DNA of 57,662 nucleotides, taken from NCBI GenBank assembly GCA_964437445.1, contig CAYTGR010000031.1:1-57662 (forward strand), written 5' to 3'. The position numbers and the translations under genes are program-made. Source of the DNA: CAYTGR01 sp964437445. GTDB lineage: Bacteria; Chloroflexota; Anaerolineae; B4-G1; SLSP01. The first letter of the stretch is position 1. Every line of letters begins with the position of its first letter. Below, in pieces: positions 8,845 through 16,305 of the stretch. Below the pieces are notes generated by a model that did no database searches, was not told the origin of the DNA, and saw only the letters and a program-made list of their open reading frames with translations.

Positions 8845-9498
8845 TCACACCAGGCCCCACGTGCGCAAGACATCCAGCACCGGCGGCGGTGACCACAGCC
8901 AGCTCACCTTCAACCATAGCCCCGGCAAGACTGCCGACCGGTAAATCCCTTCCGCATCCGGCGCGGCAAACTGATACTGCCCCTGCGCATCCAGCTGATA
9001 AAACTCCGCCCGCTGCGCTTCCGGGTCTAACAGCCAGTATTCGGGGATGCCGGCCGCCTGGTATTCGTAGAACTTCTCGCCCCGGTCCCGCCCGGCGCTC
9101 TCCGGCGAGACGATCTCTACCACCAGGTCCGCCGGGCCGTCCAGGTAAGTCCGCTTGAGCCGCTCCGCATGGTCGTGCCTGACAAAGAGTAAATCCGGTT
9201 CGCGCCCCGAGCGCCCCAATCGCATTTGGAACGGCGCACTCAGCCAGACCCCCAAGGCGCGCATGTTCACGTAAACACCTACCGTCTGCGTCAAAAAGTT
9301 GTTGAGCAGTTGATGTGCTTTAGATGCCGGACTGGTCATGATCACCTCACCATCCACCCATTCGGCCAGCGTATCCTCATCGGCCCAGGCCAGGAACTCC
9401 TCGTAAGTCATGCGGGTGGGCACAGGTCGCCAGGCGTGGCGCCGCCGGGCCGGTCGCACCGGCGTCGTCGGCTGAGGTCCCAAGCGTGTGGTCTCCAT
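8845..9498 (-). CDS. Uma2 family (DUF820) restriction-endonuclease-fold protein
   Basis: The 217-residue protein is a typical Uma2/DUF820 member. It has M-T-Y-E-E-F-L-A-W, D-G-E-V-I-M-T-S-P, a central E-P-D-L-L-F-V and then D-L-V-V-E-I-V-S-P-E-S, with Y-x-x-A-G-I-P-E-Y-W-L-L-D-P. The E-P-D and E-I-V-S pair matches the PD-(D/E)xK nuclease fold assigned to this family. The biological role is unknown; such genes are numerous in Chloroflexota and Cyanobacteria. The start at 9498 is favoured over an ATG 24 bases upstream because AGGAG lies eight bases before it. It sits inside the polysaccharide gene run with a 10-base gap to rfbF, so it is probably co-transcribed without a clear part in sugar synthesis. 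Confidence 0.85.
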   Translation of the reverse strand: METTRLGPQPTTPVRPARRRHAWRPVPTRMTYEEFLAWADEDTLAEWVDGEVIMTSPASKAHQLLNNFLTQTVGVYVNMRALGVWLSAPFQMRLGRSGREPDLLFVRHDHAERLKRTYLDGPADLVVEIVSPESAGRDRGEKFYEYQAAGIPEYWLLDPEAQRAEFYQLDAQGQYQFAAPDAEGIYRSAVLPGLWLKVSWLWSPPPVLDVLRTWGLV

Positions 9499-9563
9499 CC
9501 CCTCATCTCCTGAAAAGAACACTCTGAATTTGCCGGACGGCGCTTGAGCGCCGCCTTAACGTT

Positions 9564-10661
9564 TCAGTCACCGGCCCACGCATTGACCGCGGCCACGATC
9601 CGCTCCCGCTCCTCGGCGGTCAGATCGGGGCGGACCGGCAGGGAGAGCACCTCCCGCGCCGCCCGTTCCGCCTCTGGCAGCGGCCCATGCGCCAGGCCCA
9701 GCGCCCTGACATGCTCCTGCTGGTGCGCCGGCTCCGGGTAGAAAATGCCCGTCTCAATCCCGGCAGCCGCTAAGTGCGCCGCGAGCGCCTCGCGCCCCTC
9801 CGGGACCCGCAACGTGTAAACATTCCAGGCCGAGCGCAGACCGGTGGGCACAGCCGGCTTGATGACGCGCGGGTTCTGGATGGCCGCCGTGTAATAGTCG
9901 GCGTTGGCCTGCCGCGCCGCCGTGATCTCCGCCAGCCGCGCCATCTGCGGGATGGCGAGTGCCGCGTGCAGGTCGCTCAGCCGCGAGTTGTAGCCCAACA
10001 TCTCATGGTGATACCGCCGCCGCATCCCGTGGTTGCGGATCAAGCGGCACTGCTCGGCCACGCCCTCATCGTTCGTCGTGATCACGCCGCCCTCGCCCGC
10101 CGTCACATTCTTGCTCTCATACAGGCTGAAACAGGTGGTGCAGAAACTCCCCACCGGCTGCCCGTGGACCGTAGCGCCAATCGCCTGCGCCGCATCCTCA
10201 ATCACCACCAGCCCATGGCGCGCGGCAAACTCCATGATCTGATCCATCTGACAAGGGGCGCCGTAGAGATCCACCGGCATGATCGCCCGCGTGCGGGGTG
10301 TCAGCGCCGCTTCCAGCCGTGCCGGGTCCAGATTGAAGGTGACGGGATCAATATCCACAAAGACCGGCGTCGCGCCCACGTACAGGATGCTGTTGACCGA
10401 AGCGATGAAGGTAAACGGCGTGGTGATGACCTCATGGCCCTCGCCGATCTCGTGCGCCAGCAAGGCCAGGTGCAATGCCGTGGTGCCCGACGAGACCGCG
10501 ATGGCCTGGTGCGCCCCGGTCACTGCCGCGAACTGCGCTTCCAACTGCTGCACGCGCGGCCCCTGGGTCAGGTGCCCCGAATCCACCACCTCCAGCAGGG
10601 CCTGCCGTTCGGCCTCCCCCAGGGGCAACTTAAACAATGGAATCCACGTTAGTTCTTTCAA
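9564..10661 (-). CDS. DegT/DnrJ/EryC1/StrS-family sugar aminotransferase
   Basis: The 365-residue fold type I PLP enzyme has S-S-G-T-T-A-L-H-L-A-L near residue 60, V-I-E-D-A-A-Q-A-I-G with the PLP-contacting Asp, and S-L-Y-E-S-K-N-V-T-A-G-E-G-G with the Schiff-base Lys near residue 184. Members transfer an amino group from glutamate to a keto-sugar nucleotide. The Lys argues against the RfbH-type 3-dehydrase, which has His there, so the 3,6-dideoxy pathway is not supported here. It reads with the CDP-sugar genes but is separated from them by Uma2 and a short palindrome. The start M-K-E-L-T-W-I-P-L-F-K gives the expected full length. Confidence 0.87.
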   Translation of the reverse strand: MKELTWIPLFKLPLGEAERQALLEVVDSGHLTQGPRVQQLEAQFAAVTGAHQAIAVSSGTTALHLALLAHEIGEGHEVITTPFTFIASVNSILYVGATPVFVDIDPVTFNLDPARLEAALTPRTRAIMPVDLYGAPCQMDQIMEFAARHGLVVIEDAAQAIGATVHGQPVGSFCTTCFSLYESKNVTAGEGGVITTNDEGVAEQCRLIRNHGMRRRYHHEMLGYNSRLSDLHAALAIPQMARLAEITAARQANADYYTAAIQNPRVIKPAVPTGLRSAWNVYTLRVPEGREALAAHLAAAGIETGIFYPEPAHQQEHVRALGLAHGPLPEAERAAREVLSLPVRPDLTAEERERIVAAVNAWAGD

Positions 10662-10705
10662 CTATACACCATCCTGGAAAATTTGCCCACCAGCGGCCCC
10701 GGCGC

Positions 10706-11332
10706 TTATTCTTGCGCCTGCGCCAGCAACTTCTGCACCCGCGCCGCGACCATCTCTATCGCCACCTCGTTGTGCCCGCCCTCCGGGATGATCACGTCGG
10801 CGTAGCGTTTGCTCGGCTCCACAAACTCCATGTGCATCGGGCGCACCGTCCGCATATACTGCTCAATCACCGATTCAAACGTGCGCCCCCGCTCCTGCAC
10901 ATCGCGTTGCAGGCGGCGGATGAGCCGGATGTCGGCATCGGTATCCACAAACAGCCGCACATCAAAGAGCTCGCGCAACTCAGGATCGGCGAAAATCAGA
11001 ATCCCTTCCACCAAAATGATCGGCGCTACCTCCACCCGGCGCGTTTCCCCGGTGCGGGTGTGTTGGGTGAAATCATAGACCGGGATCTCCACCGGCTGGC
11101 CGGCCCGCAGTTGTTTCAGATGTGCCACCAACAACGAGGTCTCCAGAGAATCGGGATGGTCAAAATTGACCTTGCGGCGCTCCTCGGCCGAAAGATGACC
11201 TAAATCCCGGTAATAGGCATCGTGGGGGATGTAGGCGATGCTGCCGGTGCCTACGTGCTCCAAAATCCGGCGCGCGACCGTGGTCTTGCCTGACCCGGTC
11301 CCACCCGCTACGCCAATGATGACAGGATGCAT
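10706..11332 (-). CDS. udk: Uridine kinase
   Basis: This 208-residue P-loop kinase begins I-I-G-V-A-G-G-T-G-S-G-K-T-T-V-A, the Walker A motif. It has Y-Y-R-D and N-F-D-H-P-D-S, then Y-D-F-T-Q-H-T-R near residue 85, all diagnostic of uridine/cytidine kinase. It phosphorylates uridine or cytidine with ATP or GTP in pyrimidine salvage. An AGGAGG lies about eight bases before the ATG. Supplying CMP/UMP to nucleotide-sugar synthesis would fit its place upstream of the CDP-sugar genes, but udk is a common housekeeping gene and the neighbourhood may be accidental. A BMP-type nucleoside importer is encoded elsewhere in the window. Confidence 0.95.
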   Translation of the reverse strand: MHPVIIGVAGGTGSGKTTVARRILEHVGTGSIAYIPHDAYYRDLGHLSAEERRKVNFDHPDSLETSLLVAHLKQLRAGQPVEIPVYDFTQHTRTGETRRVEVAPIILVEGILIFADPELRELFDVRLFVDTDADIRLIRRLQRDVQERGRTFESVIEQYMRTVRPMHMEFVEPSKRYADVIIPEGGHNEVAIEMVAARVQKLLAQAQE

Positions 11333-11364
11333 CGTTCAGCCTCCTTATTCTAACACTGAAGGGG

Positions 11365-12333
11365 TTACTGCCGTCTGACCAGACGGGCCGGCCAGAGCTG
11401 CAGAAAAGTCCCCAGGGCCAGTAACAGCAGTCCGACCGCTTGCGGCACCGCCCCAGGATTGTAAATCACCCGCAGGTGCCGCAGCGGGAGAAAAGTGACC
11501 AGCAGGCGCACGCCATCCAGGGGCACAGTCTCATCCCCTTGCAAGACGACCGTTTTGACCGCCTGACCGGTCGCGCTGCGAAACCCCTGCACCGTCAATT
11601 CACCGGCGGCCGCCGCCGAGAGTTCCAGCCGGAAGACCAGCCCGGCGGCCGGCACTGCGAAGTAGGCCTCCGGCGTTTGCGGGGTCAAGGCAAAACGGAG
11701 CTGTTCCTGTGGGGCACTTCGCGTGGAGGGCATGAGGGGCAACACCTGGTCCTGCTGGTCTAACACCTGCACGGTTGCCCCGATGGCCGGCCACTCAGGG
11801 AGTAAGTAAATACCATAGCGGTCCGTCAACCAGGTCCGCGAGCCGGCCGTGGCCGGCAACGTCACCCCCCAATCGGGCACCGTGACGGCCTCATCCTGCC
11901 AGGCGATCACATGGGGCTCAACCCAACCCCAACAGGTCTGGGCCCCCCACCCCAGCAGGAGCGCCACCCCGCCGATCCCAACCAGCAGCCGGGCCCCGCG
12001 CTGACGTCCGGCCAGGCCACGCCATCCTTCGGCCAGGGCAACCCAACGGACGGCCAGGCTGAGAGCCAGCAGCGCCAGCGGCACCTGCATCCACAGGGAG
12101 TGGCGGAGCGAGAGCAAGCCCAGGACGGTCAGCGGTTTCTCCCAGTCCCCTAACAGAGGGCGAGTTTCCACCAGCCAGCGAGTGAAAGCGGCCGCATCCG
12201 AGGCAGGAACCGGAGCTTGAGGGAGCAAAAAAGTGAGGCTGAACACCCCCAGGAGAGCGATGAGCATTCCCAGCAACAAGGCATTACTGTTGAGCCCTTG
12301 CCATGTTCGCTCTACTGCCTGCTGCCAGCGCAT
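11365..12333 (-). CDS. ResB-like membrane protein
   Basis: The 322-residue protein has a hydrophobic helix at about residues 18-35, two more around 80-135, a large extracytoplasmic region and a last helix near residues 293-312. The pattern resembles the ResB/CcsB half of the system II cytochrome c maturation complex, with segments such as L-L-P-Q-A-P, R-H-S-L-W-M-Q-V-P-L, and a C-terminal Y-N-P-G-A-V-P. ResB proteins help deliver haem to apocytochrome c, but no ResA or ResC partner is visible. I place the start at 12333, where GGGGAG precedes ATG. Translation further upstream would run through the tRNA gene and its terminator. Function is a tentative family guess. Confidence 0.6.
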   Translation of the reverse strand: MRWQQAVERTWQGLNSNALLLGMLIALLGVFSLTFLLPQAPVPASDAAAFTRWLVETRPLLGDWEKPLTVLGLLSLRHSLWMQVPLALLALSLAVRWVALAEGWRGLAGRQRGARLLVGIGGVALLLGWGAQTCWGWVEPHVIAWQDEAVTVPDWGVTLPATAGSRTWLTDRYGIYLLPEWPAIGATVQVLDQQDQVLPLMPSTRSAPQEQLRFALTPQTPEAYFAVPAAGLVFRLELSAAAAGELTVQGFRSATGQAVKTVVLQGDETVPLDGVRLLVTFLPLRHLRVIYNPGAVPQAVGLLLLALGTFLQLWPARLVRRQ

Positions 12334-12348
12334 CTCTCCCCTTTCATG

Positions 12349-12374
12349 AAAAAAGCCCCGTGGACGCCGGGGCT
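12349..12374 (-). terminator. Intrinsic terminator after tRNA-Thr
   Basis: On the minus strand AGCCCCG and CGGGGCT pair as a 7-bp GC-rich stem around a 12-base-or-shorter loop (plus-strand arms 12354-12360 and 12368-12374). Six U residues follow directly. It ends the tRNA transcript and separates it from the ResB-like gene 15 bases further on. Confidence 0.85.
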
Positions 12375-12380
12375 GGGCAG

Positions 12381-12453
12381 AGCCACCCGTCGGAATTGAA
12401 CCGACAACCTCTCGCTTACGAAGCGACTGCTCTGCCGATTGAGCTAGGGTGGC
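12381..12453 (-). tRNA. trnT: tRNA-Thr (anticodon CGU)
   Basis: The 73-base gene folds as a standard cloverleaf. The acceptor arms are GCCACCC and GGGTGGC, the D stem is GCTC/GAGC, the T stem is GTCGG/CCGAC with loop TTCAATT, and the variable loop has five bases. The anticodon loop reads TTCGTAA, so the anticodon is CGU and the codon is ACG (Thr). CCA is not encoded. The outer pair of the anticodon stem is G-G rather than Watson-Crick; the other four pairs are good. It has its own promoter and terminator, so it is an independent unit. Confidence 0.95.
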
Positions 12454-12466
12454 GTTGACGACAGCC

Positions 12467-12494
12467 ATTATACCCAGAACGCCGAATCTGGCAA
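12467..12494 (-). promoter_or_regulatory. Promoter of tRNA-Thr
   Basis: On the minus strand TTGCCA (plus 12489-12494) is followed after 16 bases by a perfect TATAAT (plus 12467-12472). The expected start is a few bases before the mature tRNA 5' end at 12453. It looks like a strong housekeeping sigma factor promoter. Confidence 0.8.
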
Positions 12495-12543
12495 GCCCAT
12501 CTTCAGGAATCGGAACCATTGCTATGCGCTAAGGCGCTGTTCA

Positions 12544-12615
12544 ATTCGCTGACTCGCTGCCTCGCTGCCTCGTTAATTCGTTGATTTGTTGACTCGCTGA
12601 CTCGTTGACTCGTTA
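12544..12615. repeat. Array of nine 8-base units (consensus ACTCGYTG)
   Basis: Nine consecutive 8-base units run without a break: ATTCGCTG, ACTCGCTG, CCTCGCTG and so on, ending in ACTCGTTA. The last unit contains the stop codon (TAA, minus strand) of the RsmC-like gene. Positions 2 and 6 of the unit vary most. It belongs to the group of short-unit intergenic arrays found throughout this window. Confidence 0.85.
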
Positions 12616-13620
12616 CCTGGCTTCCCACACCCGGAACCGCCGGTCCTCCCACGCGACGCTCACGGCCGAGAAATGCTGCCGCAGCCATGGCTCGTACCGC
12701 AAAAAGGTGTTCGCCACCAGGTAAAGCCGGCCCTCCGGCGCTAACACCTGTGCCGCCCCGGCGATGAAGCGGCGCGCCGTCTCAAAGGCCACGCCGTGCC
12801 CCCGGTGGAATGGCGGATTGGTCGCCACCACCTCAAACCGCTGCCCGGCCACTGCCGCCACGCCGTCGGAGAGGAGCACCGGCGTCTCCGGGCAGCCGTT
12901 AGCCGCCAGCGTCCGCCGTGTGGATTCCACGGCCCGCGCCGAGACATCCACTGCGGTGACCACGGCGCCGCGCCGCCGTGTCGCCAGCCCTACCAGCCCC
13001 GTCCCACAGCCCAGGTCCAGCAGCCGCTCACCCGGCGCGACCCGTAACCCGGCGATCAGGGCCGCCGCGCCCTCATCCACCCCCTCCCAGGCGAAGACGC
13101 CGGGCCGGCCGATCAGCCGCGTGGGGAGGCCGTCTACCACCACCTCCCGCTCTACATACCCCGGCTCCGGCAGCGGGAACTCGCCGGGCGGGCGCACGGC
13201 CACTGCCGCGTGATAGCCGCCCTTGCGCGCCACCACGCCCGCCTGCCCGTAGAGCGCGCGCGCGAACTCCACCGCCCCGCGCACACCCTCCTGCGTCGCG
13301 CCGACGCAGGCCAACCGCCCGCCGGGACGCAACAGCGCCGCCGCCACCCGCAACACCTCTTCCTGGAGCAGCCGCCCCCGATCCAGCAAGACCAGCGCCA
13401 CATCATAAGTGCCTAGCTCCAGCCCGGCGTAATCAGATTGCAGCCTTACCGCCAACGTCGGCAGCCGGAGCGCGGTAAGGGTTGTGGCTTCCGCCACCGA
13501 ATCCACCCAGGCCGTGACCCGCGCCCCTTGCGCTACAGCCCACTGCGCCGCCTCCCCGCAGCCCGGCCCCGTCACCAGCACCCGGCTCCCGCCTTCCAGC
13601 CGGCGCGCCGCCTGGAGCAA
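12613..13620 (-). CDS. RsmC/RlmG-like rRNA guanine N2-methyltransferase, N-terminus lost in a scaffold gap
   Basis: About 335 codons survive downstream of the gap. The first half is a degenerate Rossmann domain (V-L-V-T-G-P-G-C-G-E). The second has an intact SAM motif L-L-D-L-G-C-G-T-G-L-V-G-L and the catalytic N-P-P-F-H, which marks base amino-group methyltransferases of the RsmC/RlmG type. Such enzymes carry two tandem Rossmann domains, only the C-terminal one active, and methylate G in 16S or 23S rRNA. The frame happens to continue through the Ns into moeA, but the N run is a placeholder and the two families are normally separate. The C-terminus ends within an 8-base repeat array. Confidence 0.8.
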   Translation of the reverse strand: MLQAARRLEGGSRVLVTGPGCGEAAQWAVAQGARVTAWVDSVAEATTLTALRLPTLAVRLQSDYAGLELGTYDVALVLLDRGRLLQEEVLRVAAALLRPGGRLACVGATQEGVRGAVEFARALYGQAGVVARKGGYHAAVAVRPPGEFPLPEPGYVEREVVVDGLPTRLIGRPGVFAWEGVDEGAAALIAGLRVAPGERLLDLGCGTGLVGLATRRRGAVVTAVDVSARAVESTRRTLAANGCPETPVLLSDGVAAVAGQRFEVVATNPPFHRGHGVAFETARRFIAGAAQVLAPEGRLYLVANTFLRYEPWLRQHFSAVSVAWEDRRFRVWEAR

Positions 13621-13720
13621 NNNNNNNNNNNNNNNNNNNNNNNNNNNNNNNNNNNNNNNNNNNNNNNNNNNNNNNNNNNNNNNNNNNNNNNNNNNNNNNN
13701 NNNNNNNNNNNNNNNNNNNN
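13621..13720. other. Scaffold gap (100 N)
   Basis: Exactly 100 undetermined bases, the usual placeholder for a join of unknown length. It removes the end of moeA and the beginning of the RsmC-like gene. Confidence 0.98.
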
Positions 13721-14886
13721 CCCTCACCGCGCACCAACGTGAAGATCAAATTGGATTCGCCGAAGATCGGCACCGCCCAAAGGCCATCGGCGCGCGCCTC
13801 CAGCCGCACGGGGACAAACGCCTCACGCCCCGGAGCGCCGGGCGTATTTTCCGCCAGCCGGGCGCGCACCGTGGCCCGCCACGGCTCCGGCTGTCCCAAC
13901 AGTCGCCGCAAAGTGGGCACGACGAAGAGCCGCGCCGAGTTGAGCGCCGAGACCGGGTTGCCAGGCAGCCCAAACACCGGTTTGCCATCACAGACGGCCA
14001 AAATGGTCGGCTTGCCGGGCCGCAATGGAACGCCGTGCACCAACACCCCCGGCGACCCCAACCGGTTGATGACGGTTGCAGTCATATCGCGCACGCTGAC
14101 CGAACTGCCCGCCGTGATGATCAGCAGATCGGCCTCAGCCAGGGCTTTGACCGCCTTCTGATAGAGCGCCTCGGCGTCATCGGGTACAATCCCCTGTGGC
14201 AGCGCGATGGCCCCCTGCGCCGTCACCAGCGCCCCAATAGAGGTGCTGTTGAGATCGCGCACCTGGTTCAGCCCCGGCATGGCTTCCGGTGGGACCAGCT
14301 CATCGCCGGTGGAGATCAGCGCCACGCGAGGACGCCGCACCACCGCCACGCGCGTGATTCCCAGTGCCGCGAGTCCTCCCAGCTCCTGCGCCCGCAGCAA
14401 CCGCCCGGCGGGGATCACCAGGTCGCCGGCCTGCACGTCCTCGCCGACCGGGATCACCCCCTCACCGGGCGCGACCGCCCGCAGCACCTCCACCTCGCCC
14501 GGTCGCGCCTCCTGCGTCCGCTCGACCATCACCACCGCATCCGCTCCAGGCGGCAACACCCCGCCCGTGTGCATCACCACGGCCTCCCCCGGCCCGACCA
14601 GCACGGCTGGCGGGCGGCCCATCGGCACCTCGCCCACCACCCGCAGATAAGCCGGCAGTGATTCGCTGGCCCCCACCGTATCGGCAGCGCGGACGGCGTA
14701 ACCATCCACGGTGCTGCGTGGGAATTGCGGCAACGGGTGCGGTGCGGTCACATCCGCCACCAGGACCCGGCCCAGCGCCGCGCTCAGCGGCACCTCCTCT
14801 GCCGTCCGTGTCACCGGCGGCAACGCTCCCCACAACCGCTGCAACGCTTCATCCCGTGGTGTCAGTATAAAGAGTTCCTTTGCCAT
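13721..14886 (-). CDS. moeA: Molybdopterin molybdenumtransferase MoeA, C-terminus lost in gap
   Basis: The 388 visible residues cover nearly all of MoeA, which normally has 400-410. Signatures include F-P-R-S-T-V-D-G-Y-A-V-R near residue 55, G-E-A-V-V-M-H-T-G-G-V-L-P-P-G-A-D-A-V-V-M-V-E near 105, S-T-G-D-E-L-V near 195 and G-L-P-G-N-P-V-S-A near 315. The enzyme inserts molybdate into MPT-AMP to complete molybdenum cofactor. AAGGAGC stands eight bases before the ATG, produced inside a short array of 7-base units. Only the last beta-barrel residues of domain IV should be missing. No other Moco gene or molybdoenzyme is visible nearby. Confidence 0.93.
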
Positions 14887-14900
14887 TTTCCCTGCTCCTT

Positions 14901-14921
14901 ACTCCCTACTTCCTACTTCTT
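14901..14921. repeat. Three 7-base units (ACTTCCT type) upstream of moeA
   Basis: ACTCCCT, ACTTCCT and ACTTCTT follow each other. On the minus strand they form a purine-rich run (AGGAAGT, AGGGAGT) that leads into the AAGGAGC ribosome binding site of moeA. Confidence 0.6.
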
Positions 14922-14958
14922 GCAATCATACCCGGAACCGAACAAAGCGCAAAAGTTA

Positions 14959-14967
14959 TGTTATAAT
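14959..14967 (+). promoter_or_regulatory. Extended -10 promoter before the opine dehydrogenase gene
   Basis: TGTTATAAT is a perfect extended -10 (TGn plus TATAAT at 14962-14967). No good -35 hexamer stands 16-18 bases upstream, as is usual for extended -10 promoters. It would give a leader of about 180 bases to the start at 15158. Confidence 0.55.
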
Positions 14968-15079
14968 GGTCATGCTCAATAATAATGTCGGCCCTGCCTG
15001 GGATTTGCCCCACCGAAGCGCATAGCAACCGGCTCATTCATGCCCGCCGGCCTCAGATCACTGACAGATTGGCTGATTA

Positions 15080-15117
15080 GTGGTCTGTGGTCTGTCGTCC
15101 GCGGTTCATGGAACCGC
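15080..15117. repeat. Four 7-base units (GTGGTCT) running into a small hairpin
   Basis: GTGGTCT, GTGGTCT, GTCGTCC and GCGGTTC follow in register from 15080. The last unit pairs with GAACCGC at 15111-15117 around a three-base loop. The same unit recurs at 36709, and its reverse complement at 32631. Confidence 0.75.
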
Positions 15118-15157
15118 CTCCAGACGATTAGTCCACTTGAGTAAGGAGAGACAAAAC

Positions 15158-16261
15158 ATGGAGACTCATTCACTGCCCATTACTGTCATCGGCGCCGGAC
15201 ACGGCGGCAAGGCGATGGCGGCCGAGCTGGCCGCGCGCGGCTTCCCGGTCACACTCTACAACCGCACCTACGCCAACATTGAGGTCATTGCGCTGCGCGG
15301 CGGCATTGAATTGATGACGGAGGACGGTCACGAAGTCTTTGGCCCGTTGCAAAAGGTCACTTCCGACATGCAGGAAGCCTTAGCCGAGGCCCGGCTGGTT
15401 ATGGTGGTACTGCCAGCGTCGGCCCATTGGGAGGTAGCGCTTCATGCCGCGCCCTTCGTCAAAGATAACCAGGTCGTTTTGCTCAACCCCGGGCGGACCG
15501 GCGGGGCGCTGGAATTCGCCGCAGGGCTGCGCGCTGGCGGCTGCACCACCACGCCAATTGTCTGCGAGGCCGAGACCTTCATCTTCGCCTCCCGCAGCAT
15601 GGGGCCGGCCGAGGCGCGCATCTTCCGCACCAAATACTCGCTGCCGGCCGCCGCTTTCCCCACCACCCGCACGCCGGAGGCACTGGAGGTCATCCGCCAG
15701 GCCTACCCGCAGTTCTTCCCCGGCAAAAATGTCCTCTACACCAGTCTGAACAACATGGGCGCGATCTTCCACCCGGCGCTGACCCTGCTCAACGCTGGCT
15801 GGATTGAAACGACCTTAGGGGACTTTGAATTCTACATGGACGGCGTCACCCCCACCACGGCCAAAGTCCTGGAGGCCCTGGACCGGGAGCGCGTCACCGT
15901 CGGCTCCGCCGTGGGCATCCGCGCGCAGACCGCGATGGAGTGGCTCTACCGCGCCTATTCCGCCGAGGGCGACAACCTTTACCAGGCCATGCACGCCAAC
16001 CCCGGCTACAGCGGCATCAAAGCCCCCAACCGGATCAACCACCGTTACATTTTTGAGGATGTGCCTTGCAGCCTGGTCCCCATGGCGCTCATCGGGCGGC
16101 AATATGGCGTGGATACGCCCACCATCAACGCCATGGTCCACCTGGCGAACACCGTCATGGGCACCGATTACTGGCACAAAGGCCGCACCCTGGAAAAATT
16201 GGGCATCAAGGGCATGTCGGTCAACGAACTGCACCGCTACGTGGATACGGGAGAGCGGTAA
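15158..16261 (+). CDS. NAD/NADP opine-type dehydrogenase
   Basis: The 367-residue protein begins with I-T-V-I-G-A-G-H-G-G-K-A-M-A-A-E-L, a dinucleotide-binding motif. Its C-terminal half carries N-N-M-G-A-I-F-H-P-A-L-T-L-L-N-A-G-W-I-E, the octopine/nopaline dehydrogenase signature with the catalytic His. The family reductively joins an amino acid to a 2-oxo acid, or runs the reverse; some members are 2-hydroxyacid or sugar-acid dehydrogenases. The start at 15158 has AAGGAGAG nine bases upstream; the longer frame upstream reads through a repeat. The next gene, a B12-binding protein, follows after 44 bases, so the pair probably acts on one substrate. Which amino acid is unknown. Confidence 0.85.
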   Translation: METHSLPITVIGAGHGGKAMAAELAARGFPVTLYNRTYANIEVIALRGGIELMTEDGHEVFGPLQKVTSDMQEALAEARLVMVVLPASAHWEVALHAAPFVKDNQVVLLNPGRTGGALEFAAGLRAGGCTTTPIVCEAETFIFASRSMGPAEARIFRTKYSLPAAAFPTTRTPEALEVIRQAYPQFFPGKNVLYTSLNNMGAIFHPALTLLNAGWIETTLGDFEFYMDGVTPTTAKVLEALDRERVTVGSAVGIRAQTAMEWLYRAYSAEGDNLYQAMHANPGYSGIKAPNRINHRYIFEDVPCSLVPMALIGRQYGVDTPTINAMVHLANTVMGTDYWHKGRTLEKLGIKGMSVNELHRYVDTGER

Positions 16262-16290
16262 GCATCACGTTTCACGTTTCACGCTTCACA
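16262..16290. repeat. 7-base array, unit TTTCACG, before the B12-protein gene
   Basis: CATCACG, TTTCACG, TTTCACG and CTTCACA fill the space between the opine dehydrogenase stop and the AGGAGG of the next gene. The same unit recurs on the other side of that gene at 17940. Confidence 0.85.
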
Positions 16291-16305
16291 GAACGGAGGT
16301 ACCCC

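Noticed and set aside
9564..10661. RfbH-type CDP-4-keto-6-deoxyglucose 3-dehydrase
   Set aside because: The motif S-L-Y-E-S-K-N keeps the Schiff-base Lys, whereas the RfbH dehydrase has His at that place.
12334..12519. N-terminal extension of the ResB-like protein reading through the tRNA-Thr gene
   Set aside because: The extension translates tRNA and terminator sequence; a proper ribosome binding site and start exist at 12333, downstream of the terminator.
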